A stretch of DNA of 64,000 nucleotides, taken from Sapria himalayana (Eukaryota; Streptophyta; Magnoliopsida; Malpighiales; Rafflesiaceae). The notes beneath the pieces are model-generated. The model saw only the letters and a program-made list of their open reading frames with translations. It ran no database searches and was not told the DNA's origin. Position numbers and translations under genes: made by a program. Shown here piece after piece: positions 35,915 through 48,659 of this stretch (the stretch's first letter is position 1; each line of letters starts with the position of its first letter). Location of the stretch: assembly GCA_029783825.1 (NCBI GenBank), contig JAREIK010000353.1:183676-247675 (forward strand). The letters run 5' to 3'.

Positions 35915-36053
35915 AACAAATGAAATCTCGTGGTTGGAACATTTTTCGGAGATTCAGGTGCATCATGATTTTTCTAAGCTTAGTTGAAGCTTACAAAAAT
36001 CATGATGAACTTGAATTTTCGAAAATTGTTCCAACCATGATATTTCATTTGTT
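35915..36053 (+). ncRNA. Near-perfect hairpin, miRNA-precursor-like
   Basis: Two 67-base arms (35915-35981 and 35987-36053) are inverted copies with 59 of 67 positions identical, separated by a 5-base loop. If transcribed from the plus strand, four of the eight differences become G-U pairs, leaving only four mismatches. It could be a young miRNA or siRNA hairpin or a small foldback DNA element whose cytosines have decayed to thymine. It lies about 690-820 bp upstream of the AOX start codon. No known plant miRNA was recognised in it. Confidence 0.5.
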
Positions 36054-36059
36054 ATAGAA

Positions 36060-36940
36060 TCTTCAACTGTAACAATTTGGAGAGAACGTGATTTTTCATT
36101 TTCTTTAATTCAATGACTTGCGAAGGAAAAGTTGGTATTAATGTGAAGAACATACAGTGTACATGTGGTGTACATGAGGAGATTGTTCTTGTGATGTTCT
36201 TGTTGTGCTTGTGTGTATGTTCATTGATGCTTGAAATCTTTGAAGAATACTGGAAATATTAAATATCAAAATTTAATATATTTCAATTATTCTTACCTTT
36301 CATTCTTAAAACTATGTAGATATTTTTAAATTGTGTGATTTCATTTGCTTGAATATTATATCATTTTTTGGATAGAATATTTATTTATGATTATGCTTGC
36401 TCATGTTAAAATTTAGGGTTTCATATATATATATATATATACCCTAACAGAAAGAAGTGAGACAACCACAACCCAAAAGTCTAAATATCTTTCCAAAACT
36501 CAAGTTTATTTACTCAATTTTTAGTCCTGCATCACAAGTTTGCTGTTAGTTGGGAAGCAATTAGTTTGCTGTTAGTTGGTCAAATTATTTATATAATTCA
36601 TATGCAATTGATATATAGGCCTACATCTAACTTTACTAGTATAATCGATATACTTGGAGAACTTTGTTGGACAAAAGATAACCATCCAATCAATTTTTAG
36701 AATCATATCATAAATAATATGTTTTGATATTGAAACAAAATCATCATAACCCAAATATTCACTTTGTGAGTTTATTGCAATTGTTTGATACTGTTAAGAT
36801 GAATGGTATTAGCCTGAATGTGGCCGAGCTATAAATTTTTTATTTTTCTTTGAACAACTAGGCAAAGAGATGATTGTAGTATTTATTTAGAGGATCAATT
36901 AAAAATTGGGACAAACTTGTACAAGTTTTTCTCACTTCAA
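36060..36940. other. Unrecognised AT-rich sequence
   Basis: A TA microsatellite lies near 36424-36440. A short duplication of the phrase AGTTTGCTGTTAGTTGG occurs near 36536-36580. No gene recognised. Confidence 0.5.
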
Positions 36941-36954
36941 ATTACATCATGACT

Positions 36955-38700
36955 ATGAGGGGAGATGAGATAGTTTAGACAAGAACATCATGAGATAATA
37001 CATGATGCTTGAGACTAGTCAAAGATTTATTAAAGAGGTGCCCACAACATGGATTCAAATTATGGTTCTTAGCCTATATACTTTATAATTGTTTGAGCTA
37101 TATGACGAGGAGTACAATTGATATAGTTTTGGGTTATTTTATCATGAATAAATCACATGAGGAGGCCCATTTTCTATTTGAAAAACTAGCCAAAATAACT
37201 TCCAAACTCTGAATGAAAGTGCAATTGGAAGAAAGCACGTCAGAGTGTTTAATTTGGATATACTATTGGTTTTGGAGACAAAGTTGCCTATTTTTCAGCA
37301 AGTTTGTAGTCTAACGTGACAAAATGCCTTGTATGGTAGAAATGGAAGTTTTGCATTAGCAAGAATATATCAATTTTGATCTAATTTATCAAGCGGAAGA
37401 AGTCATTATTCTATAAAATAGAGGATACATTTTCAAACCCAACAATAATACTACTACACATTATCATCTGAACAATAAAAATTAAGAAAGGTTTTCATTT
37501 GGGAGGCAAGAGAATGTGCAGTAGAATGTGGGACAATATCGAAAGAACTTTGGAAGCAACTTGATGGGATATCAAATGGAAGGAGCTTTGAGTTTCAATT
37601 ATAATTACCCTTAGTGAGTATAAAAGTTATCATTAGAAGAGAGCATTCTTGTATTATATATGAAGACAAAGAGGAAAAATAATGTATAAAAGAATCAAAT
37701 AGAATAGATAAAAACAATGATAGATCATAGAGATTTCATGATAAAAATTATTAAGAATTAAATTGGACAGCTACCACTAATGATGAAAGAAAATAGTGTT
37801 AATAGATTATCAAGTAATACCAAGAATCCAAAGACATGCATATCTATAAGACTTAGAAGCAATAAAAATTAAAAGAGCAAAAAAATAGAAGAGAAATCTA
37901 AAGTGGGAAATTGATACAAAAGTTGCAATTAGCAATGTTATGCATCATAAGTCATTTCGTCTAATACCATAACATCTCATACCATGACATTATCCAAAGT
38001 CACAACACTGTCAGAACTCATTGCCCACCTTATGACACTAGTTGTTATGAATGAAGAAGTAAACCCACAGGAGGAGATATAGATAAACCAAAGTAATGGA
38101 TAGTAGGATGACGTGCAAAATAATAACTATGCAAATGGTAAATAGATTCTCAAACCCAATCTTTATTTTCCATAGCATTTTAAAAAGAATAAGCTAGATA
38201 AATAATTTGATTGATTCCTCGATAGCTTCAAAAGGTTAGAAGTCAATATATCCTTTATTGATGTTTTATCACATATGGCCCACTATGTAAAAAATTTATG
38301 AAGGGAGTACCAAGAATAAATTAGAGATGAATAGAATGGTGAGCATGGATAAGAAGTACATCATGATTATTCAATATAAACTTCTAAAAAAGCTTGGAGA
38401 TCTAAGGAGTTTTATAATTTTGAGCACTATTGGAAAGCATACCTTCCAAAAAGCATTACATGACTTGGAAGTAAGTATCAACTTAATGTCAATATTCATT
38501 GTATAGAAGTTGAATTTTAGTGAGATAATTTCAACTTTTTTTTTACTATAGATGATAGGCCAATCAATCAAGTTTCTAAGAGGAATTATTGATGATATGC
38601 TAGTTAAGGTTGAAATTTTTATTTTCTTCATTAACATTTTGGTGTTTAACATGAAGAGAGACTCATATGCCTAAAAGACACCATGTGAGAAAAAAACAAG
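36955..38700 (+). pseudogene. Ty3/gypsy retrotransposon relic: gag and protease parts
   Basis: Three blocks in the order of a plant Ty3/gypsy gag-pro. 37009-37212 has DLLKRCPQHGFKLWFLAYILYN and NKSHEEAHFLFEKLAK, the conserved gag core. About 38160-38300 reads LKRIS.INN and SFKRLEVNISFIDVLSHMAHYVKNL across stops and shifts, the linker before the protease. About 38360-38660 reads YKLLKKLGDLRSF, STIGKHTFQKALHDLEVSINLMS and RGIIDDMLVKV, the retroviral-type aspartic protease region, with the catalytic D(L/T)GA motif present only as DLEVS. Many stops and frameshifts. Reverse transcriptase and integrase were not found downstream. It resembles the Athila/Tat side of Ty3/gypsy. Confidence 0.72.
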
Positions 38701-40330
38701 TATAGTTCAACTCATGTAAAAACTTGCAAATTTCATATGATAAAACTGCTAGAGAATAGATAGTCTTATACACATTCAAAAGAGCGGATGTGGATTTAGA
38801 TAGAAAGATTACCTATATGATTGTTGGCTAAAGCCTAAAAGAAAAGAGTGAAGTCGAAGAATAAAAAATAAATTTGAAAATAGAAAAAAGTTATAGTATA
38901 CATTGAAAAATTTTTTTTATGTCATGACATTTCTAAATGTCACAACAGAAGAAGAACCAAAGACAAACTATTGTGAAGTTGAAAAAGAAGTAGCATGATG
39001 CCATGAAATTCCCATGTGAAGTACTTTGAGAGAATTTTTGAGACTATAAAAATATTATAAGAAGAGAAAAGTCCATTATTAACTAATAATGTACTATAAG
39101 AGAAAGACAAAGTACAGATTATAAATCTTGAAGATCATAAGGCAAAAAAAGGGTGATATTGTTGTGCATAAAAAAATCATGACTTTTTCAAAAGGCATGA
39201 CTACACAAATGTGATCACTTAAGGAGGTTGTCACGGTAGGGAAAAAAACTAACATTGATATGATAGAAGCTATAATAAAAGACAATGATATTTTCCATAG
39301 CAATGACACACTTATTCTAAAGAATAAAAATTGATGATGTGACAATTAATAAAGTCATGACATCTTAAAAAATATTCCAAAGGAAGGAACCGAATAGATG
39401 ATCAAATATTTAATGAGAAGTTTGGAAAATATGCTAAGAGGAAAAATTATACGAAGAAGTTAGCATGAATAGTCAAAATTGCTTATTAAGAATACAGATC
39501 AAAAAATTAGTTTAGCTAAAGATTATAAATATAATACCATCAAAGAGGCAAACCAAGATTTATTTTTGTGCTTGTGTTTTGTATTTTCTTTTATTTTTTT
39601 ATACATTTTATGAAGTTAAATACTTGTACATATACCAAAATAAAGTCACAATACTCAAACTTAGTCATGATTATCATTCAAGACATATTAAGTCACAACA
39701 CTCAAATCTATTCGCCACTTTTTTTCGTGATAAGTATGAAGGAAAGGCATGACAAAGCACAAAGTCATGCCTATTTTTTATTGACTGCAACTAATGTCAT
39801 AATCCTATAAAATATAATAAACCCTAATTTTTTCCTAAATCATCATGACACCCTTTTTTTTGTTATTTAAAGCTATAATGGAAAAAGAAACATTACTTTC
39901 AAAGCTTAGGGTGATAAGAGAGGAATTTGAACTAAGTCATTAGGGAAAAGGGAAGCGGGATGAGGCAACCCTTGCTGAGACATCCTCCCAAGTCTCAGCA
40001 CTCAAATTCATATTTTGATAGGCAAGGGGAGAAGATGGATGATGTCAACCTCAGAAAAATTTATCTATCCTTTCCAACTTTTTCATCTAAAGATTGAGAG
40101 AAAAATTTTAGATAGATTTTGCAATACATGAAAAGGAATAATGCAATAGTCACGAGGGAGTTTTACCCTAATGTCATGACTTCTTTATAATAGTACATGC
40201 ATGTTAAGAAGCCATGACAATTTTTCTTGGTTGTGGCTCTATAAACAAGCCATGATAATCCTTTCACATCATGACTATATAATATAGTTGTCATACTTAT
40301 TTACTATACAATTTATTCTTCATATTCATC
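38700..40330. other. Unrecognised, possibly the decayed 3' part of the gypsy relic
   Basis: No recognisable protein. CATGACATTTC and AGTCATGAC words are frequent, foreshadowing the tandem array that follows. Confidence 0.4.
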
Positions 40331-41600
40331 ATATTATCATATGGACATGACCATATTAGTTTTAAAATACAAAGCTAGACACATATTATTTCTACGCCAT
40401 AGAAACAAAGTGCCAGGTACTAGAAGTCGTGTCATTTTCTAGTATGGTGACATATTCTTTACAAAACCAAAATTAGACAATACCAATTATTTTTTTATCG
40501 TATCAACTTTTTCTACTATGAATATGTACTCCATAGTAGAATTACCTCAGTCACACTAATCTTCGTCACTATGACTATGTGATATAGAGAGAAATTATAT
40601 CAGTCATGATATTATTTTTCATCATGACTATGTGCTCCAAAGAGAAATAACTTTAATCACAATAATCTTTTTCATCACGACTATGTGCATTATAGAGGAA
40701 CTTTTTTAGTTATTGTATTCTTTTTAATCATGAATCTGTGTTTTAGAGAGGAATTATTTTTATCACAATTATTTTCTTTTTTTGTGATTATGTACTCCAT
40801 TGTATATAGTTTGTTTTGATAAACTATTTAAATAACCAAAAATGTTTTCTGTTTCAGTATTTTTAATGTTAGTGCAGGAAAGAAAATATTGAAAGATTGA
40901 GAATGCAACAATAGCACAATAATGAAGGTCCCACTACCCATTCAGTGGGCTGAAGAAAATTTTGGAGCACAACCCGGTCCATCCAAGTGATCCGTCCCAC
41001 TCCATTTTTGAATACCGAGAAATTGTTAATATAAATATTTATTTTTGTTTTGTTTTTTGCTTGCTACTATTTTTCTATGGAATTATTCATTTTCATCTCA
41101 CTTCTCTATGTGATTTTCTTCGTGATTGATGCTCATAAACTGTAAGAATATTTTTTTTGGTTATAATCTGTAAATACATAAGCATTTTTTTGGTGGATGT
41201 AGCTAGTCGTGTAGAATAACTAGTGAACCATATTATTTTGTGTATTTCTACTATGGTTTGATATAATGTGATCGTGGATATATCATTTGTTATTGTTCTT
41301 CTTCTTATGAATCTATAAAATTACAAACCTTGGAAGCGAAATTACTCAACATACTCTATAAAGCAACTTCCTTTGTCACAACATACTTTTCCACCATGAA
41401 TATTTGTTCAAAAGAAGAATTACCTTAGTCAATGTATTCTTTGTTGCCAGAACTTTGTACACATGAGAGGAAAATCCTTAGTCATGACTTACGTTATCAC
41501 CTTGACTTTGTGCTCTAGAGAGTAAAATCCTTAGTCATGAATTATGTTGCCACATGACTTTGTGCTCTAAAGAGCATTTAAAGAATAATCAAAGCTGTGA
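40330..41600. repeat. Degenerate tandem array (ATGACTATGTGCTC units), interrupted by an LTR-like insertion
   Basis: From about 40330 to 40800 a unit of roughly 65-75 bp repeats, with the core CATGACTATGTGCTCCA, then AGAGAGGAATTA, then TTAGTCA. The same units resume at about 41352-41580 (CATGACTTTGTGCTCTA, AGAGAGTAAAATCC, TTAGTCATGA). The 540-bp sequence between is the LTR-like element, so the array was one before the insertion. Confidence 0.7.
40812..41351 (+). repeat. LTR-like sequence, copy 2 (possible solo LTR)
   Basis: Begins TGTTTTGATAAAC and ends ..TTACTCAACA, and matches 27295-27856 along its length. It includes TTAATATAAATATTTA as a possible promoter element and CCCATTCAGTGGGCTGAAG, a piece shared with the third copy near 44350. 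It sits inside a tandem array. Confidence 0.6.
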
Positions 41601-44280
41601 CCTCAACCTAAAGTCATGACTTTTCACTTGAAGTTGAAGATTAACAATAATATATGATGAGACATTGATGATTCAAAAGGTGGACTTATAGATTTTCAAA
41701 GAGACTTAATTCTAAGTTAGAGATAAATTCAAGTCAAACACAAACAATGATAGATTGGAGATCAGATTTGAGATATTAATCCTCATATTGGCTATCATTG
41801 GAAATCCTCGATTTAATATAAAACTTCAATCCTCTTATAATTAATCATCCTCAATGTTAGGCCAATTGGGGAGCTAGGGTTAGCCTATATGTGTGTGTAT
41901 GATGAGTGTGGATTTATAATATTTAATTGTGAACTTTTTATGTTTTAAATGCTAATTAATATGAATATTAATTAAAATATAAATTTAGGATTACACCAAA
42001 TAGATTTATGCATGTTGGTCATAATGGATAGTGACAAGTTAGTCACAAAACATACTCATTAGATTAGAGTTGAAGGAAATGACAACCCTTCTAATCTTAT
42101 CTCATTAGATGAATTTGCATGAATGCCTTAAATTTATATAAGTTTAATTGATATAAGTATCTTGCTCATAAAGAAAAAAGTACAAATAAAATTATGACAA
42201 TCTATTATTCATATTCTAAAAGAACTAGTCTTTGAATAATATAAAAAGTATATAGAACATCTAACTTAAGGAGTTTACTATTGTATGAGGTTTGTGCATT
42301 GACTATGATGGATGATAATAAGCAAGTCATATGACACAAATAAGAAAATGTGCTTCATAAGGTAGTAAGAGCCTCTAATTATTTGTGCTTGAATGACTTC
42401 AATAGGTAAAATTGAAGTCATATCTTCAAATTCCTCTTCTATATTTTCTACCACAATTGCATATATATTAGATATGGAAATTTCATTGCTCACTTTATCT
42501 TGTTATTCTTAAATAATTGAAGCATTGTCTTCAATTTTATTTCCAGATTTTCAACCAAAAATGTCACCGTTTTAACTAAATTAATGACTTTATATTTCTC
42601 CTATGGTTATCACAACTTTTCTTCCTCGGTGATATTTTCTCTTCTCAATTCTTTTAGTAGTTCTTCAAGTTCAACTAGAAAATATAATTTTGAAGAGGGT
42701 TGAGAATCATAATATGCCCTCTTATCATGGATTCCATATCCTTGGTCTCCATAACTTTTTTCAAACTGATAATAAGGTTGAAAATGGTTGCCAAAAGGTT
42801 CATAATAAAAGTCACTACCTCAAATATATTTAAGTCACATTGTATTGATAGTTTGTGATGTTGTTGCTAACTTTTGTCTCATATATCCCAAAATAAATTA
42901 TGCTTGTTTCATTCTTCTCTTGTAGCTCCTTGAGATAATCTATTAGATATTCATGTCAAGATTGGCTAAATATTTTAAATTATAAATTTGGCAGCTAAAC
43001 AAAGATGCATGCAAAATTCAAGATACAATTACCTAGTTTCCAAATAAGCTAATATGATGTAGCATTTAGATTCAAAATATTTATCAAACTAAATATTACC
43101 TAAACTACTAAAAAGGAATTATCTTTTTACAAGGATAATTATATCAACTCGTGTTAACTAACCAAACTAAATAATCCCTAGCAACATTACTAAAAACATG
43201 TCGCTACTTTGTCATGCTACCTAGATTTGGATAAAAAGGATATCCCAAAAGCTCATCAATGAGAGTATCTCACTACTAGAGATCAACAAGTGCATGAGTC
43301 ATATAAGTAGTAAAGAAAATAAGATATCAATATCATAAGAAATGCATACATAATAAAAGTTGGGGTGTTGTCCAATGACTCTTTATCCTAATGGCATACA
43401 AGGTGGTTATCACTATTGTATCTATCCCAATGATGGTCTCTTCATACTTATTACCTCAGTATATCACCACTGAGATAATAAATTTTATCTACTCGAGATT
43501 CAATAACAATCTCATACTTTTTTGGTAAATTCGTCAACTACTCTTAATGGTTGCTTCATATGCATACTTTTATTCTTCAACCTCATATGTCATAAAGACC
43601 AAAGAGTGATATGATTTGTTAGTATTTATACTTTTAGCTTCATAAGTATCATGGCCATATAATTAATATATGTTTTTCTCAAGTTTTAGCCATGAGAATT
43701 ATATGAGAAAAATTAACTCACAAGGACTATCACTACCTTGTAAGTCACAATATACTCGTGCATGTCCCGAGGATTATCTCTCATCATTCTCTTTAGTGAT
43801 GTTGTAACTCATACACTAAATATTATCATCTTAGAAGAATATTTTATATAGTGTATATACTAATCAAGAACTACTTCTTTTAAGACATATATAATAGATT
43901 TGCATGTAAAAATATTCTCACTTTCAATTTCGTAAGCACCATACTCATGATAATTAATATATCCTATTAAAATTTTCTATCTATGTATATATAATGATTA
44001 TGTTGAACATAATTTCAATGGATTGTATAGAACATAACATAATATCACAATGAACGAGAAGAACATAACAAAACTACGACAAATATTAGTTTTAACATAG
44101 TTCACTAGCTATTCAATATAACTAGTTACATCCACCAGAAAAGTGCATTGTGCTTGGAGATTTGTTAACCCAAAATATTTCAGTACATAATTGAGAGAGA
44201 GAAGAAGAATAAGAACAATGTGTGCATTTTTGATTATCAATACAACACACACACACACACACATATATATAACAATTAGG
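41600..44280. other. Unrecognised sequence, possibly decayed retroelement
   Basis: On the minus strand 42930-42600 shows phrases like YEPFGNHFQPYYQFEKSYGD and SSKLYFLVELEELLKELRREN that could be a remnant of a retroelement gag, but no family signature is convincing. CA microsatellite at 44248-44270. Confidence 0.35.
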
Positions 44281-44430
44281 GTTCTACAAAAAATAGAAAT
44301 GAGTCTGATCTTCACAGCAAACTAGGTCATACTCCAAAAGTTTTTCCAGCCCATTGACTGGGTAGTGGGATGCCCATTATTATTTCAATACCACGAATCT
44401 GATCTCTCAACATATTAGTACTCACACCTA
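44280..44430 (-). repeat. Fragment of the LTR-like repeat, copy 3, inverted
   Basis: The complement contains GGGCATCCCACTACCCAGTC, AATGGGCTGGAAAAAC and TTTTGGAGTATGACC, matching 40945-40985 (GGTCCCACTACCCATTCAG, GTGGGCTGAAGAAAATTTTG). Borders not determined. Confidence 0.55.
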
Positions 44431-44729
44431 TAAATAAAATAGAGAAACAAAATAGAAGGTTAAGAAAATAGATAATAAAAGAAATTATATACAATATACT
44501 CATATTTCATATTTTAACAAATATATATTTTTTTTGCATCATAGTCAGAAGGAATATTGCTTCCTTCCTACCATATGTGTAAGTAAGCTTCATGGTTTAA
44601 TGATCACCATCCACCATGATAATCTTGCATAAACCTATCAATAGTTGAAATCTTAGTTCAAGTTCTATTTAATCATTATCAATCAATATTCATCACACAA
44701 TAAATATGAGTATATTGTATATAGCATGC

Positions 44730-44763
44730 CATGTTGGCCTGGCCTATTTGATACCTCTAGAGA
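44730..44763. mobile_element. hAT-type right end fragment
   Basis: Reads GGCCTGGCCTATTTGATACCTCTA, in two halves, a family right end without a matching left end nearby. It directly abuts the hAT relic that starts at about 44768. Confidence 0.5.
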
Positions 44764-45981
44764 TGAGCTCAACCTCCTCAAAGTCCCATGAGTTATTATT
44801 TGCCAGTAACTCATTCGTACTTGTTCTAGCATGATCTTGATCTTGGATGCTCAACCTTGAATCCTCCTAATTCTTTATGCATGCTAGTGCCTCAATGATA
44901 TCTGATCATAGTCTCGATATCATATTCGAATTAATGTTAACTGCAATAAAAAAAATAGACCTCGATGATATGCTCGACACTAGAGGAGTCACCAGATGCT
45001 TATGTTATCTTAGACAGCACAAGATAGGTGGATTCATATGATTTCTACTATTATAAAATATCAAAGTTCTTATTATTATTATTATGTGATAGGATTGAGT
45101 AGTAATTAGTATTTAAGTATCAAGACAATTTGTTTTTATTTGATGATCAACCCTGTCATTTCTCTCTTGCATACTAAATGAAAAGTTATTATCTCATAAT
45201 AAGGTATACATGTTCGTACTTGAAGTCTGACTACTACTATTATCATACCTAGTATCGTATTATGTAAATAACTTAGTTAATTTCTTGTGAATGAATCAAT
45301 TAGATTAGTATTCCTGGTTCATTCATGAGAGAATATATATATCAAAATATTCTATACTTCTTTCACTTCAATCTTAAGGTTCATGCAGATAATCAAATGA
45401 TAAAGAGATGGAATGGTGGATCAATATTTTAAGTATTTGGTTTTGTTCTCAACAACCATGTTACTAAATATCGAGTCATCTCTAAATTTTCTAAATATGT
45501 TACTAATGTTGCATATGCACTTGAGTGCAATATAAGTGGTGAGAGTATAAACTAATGAATAGGTATTCACTGTATCATAAAAAAACTTCAAGAACTTCAT
45601 AAATAAAATTTCTGTATCCTAGTCTCTATTATCAATAATAAGTTCATTACCCATACTATTGACATAGTCAGATATTATGTGTTTATATCAAATACATGAC
45701 TCCAAGATCGGGTATGTGTAATTTCAACAATATCTCACATCTGTTGGAAAATATTTTTTTAGACTTGCAGATAAATAAAGACTACCAAATTCTTATTATC
45801 TATCATGTGTCTGGAGATATTTTAGTGAGTTAGATTTTTTTTCTAAAGTGAGAGAAATAACTTTTATTCTTGCTTGTACTATAAGGTTAATAACATGACA
45901 CATGAATCTAACGTAAAATAATATCTTTTAATGATCAATTTTTAATGATACTAACAAACATGTTAATAGCTATTCAATTAT

Positions 45982-46526
45982 TAGAGGTGTCAAAAATATT
46001 GTGCTATGCTAGTATGACTCATTTTTTCTCGGACCAATCAGACTATTGTGTCATGCCAGACACGACATTATGCATAGTCCACCAGCCCAACATGGCATGA
46101 TGGGCATGGTTGTGCCAACTGTGACGTGAGTAAAAAAGTAGCCAATGGCCGACCAATTACAATCGGCCATGTGGCTATAATTTTTTTAAATATGGACCAC
46201 CCCATGATGAAGGTGGATGAATTTAAAAAAAAGTAAAATGGCTTGAATGATCGCTCAATAAGGATTTCATTGGGTGGTCACCCAAGCTGATTTATTGTGT
46301 CATCGGGCCAGGCACATGGATCGTGCCTGGCTCAACACAAGGCATGGTTCATGCTGGTCCATCACGGCATCAACCATTCCAAAGGGTAGCCTGGCCTGGC
46401 CTAAGGCATGGTTTCAGATTGTGTCATGTCGGGCCAGGCATTGTTGCACATGGTCGGGCCAGGCATTGTTGCACATGGTCGGGCCCTGGGCCATACCCAG
46501 GCTACCTGGCCTGTTTGATACCTCTA
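45982..46526. mobile_element. hAT MITE, 545 bp, nested in a hAT relic
   Basis: The left end is TAGAGGTGTCAAA and the right end ..TTTGATACCTCTA, so 12 of 13 terminal bases match when complemented. The 8 bases outside are TCAATTAT (45974-45981) and TCTATTAT (46527-46534), 7 of 8 identical, as expected for an aged hAT target duplication. The flanks rejoin to match the uninterrupted hAT copy near 15910-15960 (ATTATTAGATGCGTTATC). The interior contains repeated GGCCAGGCATTGTTGCACA and TGGTCGGGCC. Confidence 0.87.
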
Positions 46527-47639
46527 TCTATTATTAGATGTGTTAATAAATGTGATACTATATATTTTATTTTGAATATTATATTTTTTAAAGATTCTCA
46601 TCATGCACTTATATATGATTGAATTATCATTAGGATGGAGAATATTTGAAAATTCTAATATTTTTTTATTTAGTGTCTATTAAGAATCTATATAGTGAGT
46701 AATGAGACATGCATAAGATATATCGTTGTAACTAGTTTAGTTATTAGACATCATGAATATCACACTACTATATTCTTTAAATTTATTAGTTATTATTTGT
46801 ATTTATAACTTATAGTATTTTAGTATAGCGTTCCTAAATGTAAACCTAAGAATCCTATGATATGCAGGCTGCAAATAGGTTAGTATGATTTTGACTATCC
46901 TTGGATCGTTCAAAAATCTAATTGGAACACTCATTGTGGTGATCAGTTTGACCATGTCTTTCTTTCCTAATTCGTTGTGGTATATGAAGTGGGTTAACAT
47001 AGAAGCTGAACTAGATTCAACATCAAAGACCCCATCGCTCAGTTGAGTTTGCATAGGAATCTAATGTACCATATTTTTTGGTATAATATTCATCAAGTCT
47101 CTTTAGGTGACTAGTCACATATGCACTCCTATAAGTTAATATTTTTTTATAATACTTGTATTGTGCTGATTCTTTATTGAGATCCTTAGTATTTTTATTT
47201 TGTAAAATTTTAAAATAAGCCTAAACTATAGATTTTCTTCTAATTTTTTTTTTAAATATTTGAGTTTGAGTCGAGGTCATGAGAGAAAATATGGTTTTGG
47301 TCTCATACCTTTTCATAGGGTTATTAGTATTAAAATTATCTATGTTTATATTAATATTAATCTCATTATCATTAAATTTATTATTTACTATGTTTTATTT
47401 TTTTTAGTTTATTAATTATATTCTAGATTATATTTTATAAATTAAATTTTTTAATATTAAATTATAAATAAAAAAAAACTAAATAAAATTTAAAAAATTA
47501 TACCTGTTTCATCGTTTATGGAATGCCAAAGTCCAAGTCTGATTGTCCGATGCTGCACCATAGTTCCTTTTTTGCTGTCTACACTCGAGAGGCGAAAGCA
47601 AAGTTGAACTCTGACTCTGAAGCAAAAGAAAAGATGAGA

Positions 47640-47725
47640 GTGAGTGAAATGAGAAAGAGAGGGGGGGGGGGAAGGGAGAGAGAGAGAGAGAGAGAGATGG
47701 GCGGAGAGAGAGAGAGTCGATTTAG
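47640..47725. repeat. GA/G-rich microsatellite
   Basis: A run GAGAGGGGGGGGGGAAGG followed by GAGAGAGAGA units, within the leader region of the hAT relic. The plus-strand frame across it is compositional. Confidence 0.9.
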
Positions 47726-48659
47726 AGAGGAGAGTGAGAAATTGAGATTTGAGAATGTGAGATGAGAAAAAATTACAAAAAGATTTTTTCTAAAAAATAT
47801 TTTTTTTTTGTATATTATTCATGATTATTTAAGGTAAAAACTTGACAGCTGTCTAATTTTCTATCATAGTCATTGGGAGTGCATCCAATGGCTGGAATCT
47901 GGATGCATCTTGTTTTTGTTTTTTTTTTTGGATTGTTGGAAGGTTAGTTGTTTAAGTCTCCATCGATTCCAAAAGGTTCGGGCAACGGGCACTCGGCTTG
48001 GACTCAGGGCTCGGGCACTGCTCAAGAGCTTGGCTTGAGAGAGGGGAGGCATACGCCACATGTTGTGGGTCCACGTGGGTGTGGATTGTCTCACGTGGAC
48101 GTCCTCAGCAAAATACATGATGGTTATTTTAAAAAAACATATCACAAGTAAAAAGTGGGCTTTTTTTTAAATAAAAATATATTTTTATAATATAAGCGGG
48201 CGGGTCGAGTGCGGTCCAATCAGACTGGGCATGAAACTCTGCTCGAGTTCTTGGGCATATTAGCCGACCATGCCTCTGGATCGTGCCTACGGGCTAGGTA
48301 GCAAGGTCATGCCTGACCTGGCATAAGGTGTGACATCCCTTGGCCTAGCACGACATGAGCCGTGCCTTGATCTAGCATGAGCATGACATGAGTCCAGGTA
48401 TGGTTCTGGATCGTGTCGTGCCGGGCCAGGCACGACTCGGTTGGGCCATGCTCGGGCTGCACAACCCACTTGCCACTTTTAAATTGGCCTGCCACATAAG
48501 CCGGTCCTGTATGATCTGGCATGGACCTGCACTCGGCCATGCCACTGTGCAATGCTGGGCTAGCCAGCTGGCTCCCATGTCGTGTTTGACATGACACTTG
48601 AATCAATCCATGTCATGTCTGGTATGACACAACCTGTTTGATATCTCTATATCCAATGA

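Larger units (their letters stand above)
44768..48649 (-). pseudogene. Ac-like hAT transposon relic, minus strand, with nested MITE
   Basis: Runs from the 3' coding end (complement near 44768-44960, with Glu/Asp-rich tail and the ATGCTCGACACTAGAGGAGT block) through the dimerisation region (about 45100-45150), the middle (about 45400-45720) and the N-terminal half at 47054-46803 (TQLSDGVFDVESSSAS, GKKDMVKLITTMSVPIRF), then a leader with a GA microsatellite (47660-47720) and the GC-rich 5' end (48190-48649, ..TTTGATATCTCTA). The matching region of the near-intact copy reads GRDGMARLITLMGLPIRF. Heavily mutated. Interrupted at 45982-46526. Confidence 0.8.

Noticed and set aside
40807..41356. 5-bp target duplication for the LTR-like sequence
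   Set aside because: Left TAGTT and right TACTC do not match, so the borders may be off by some bases.
42278..42930. Minus-strand gag-like phrases
   Set aside because: The resemblance to retroelement gag is too loose to name a family; left as unrecognised sequence.
46274..46622. Two overlapping open frames of about 90 residues
   Set aside because: They lie in the GC-rich subterminal part of a hAT MITE and have no protein similarity.
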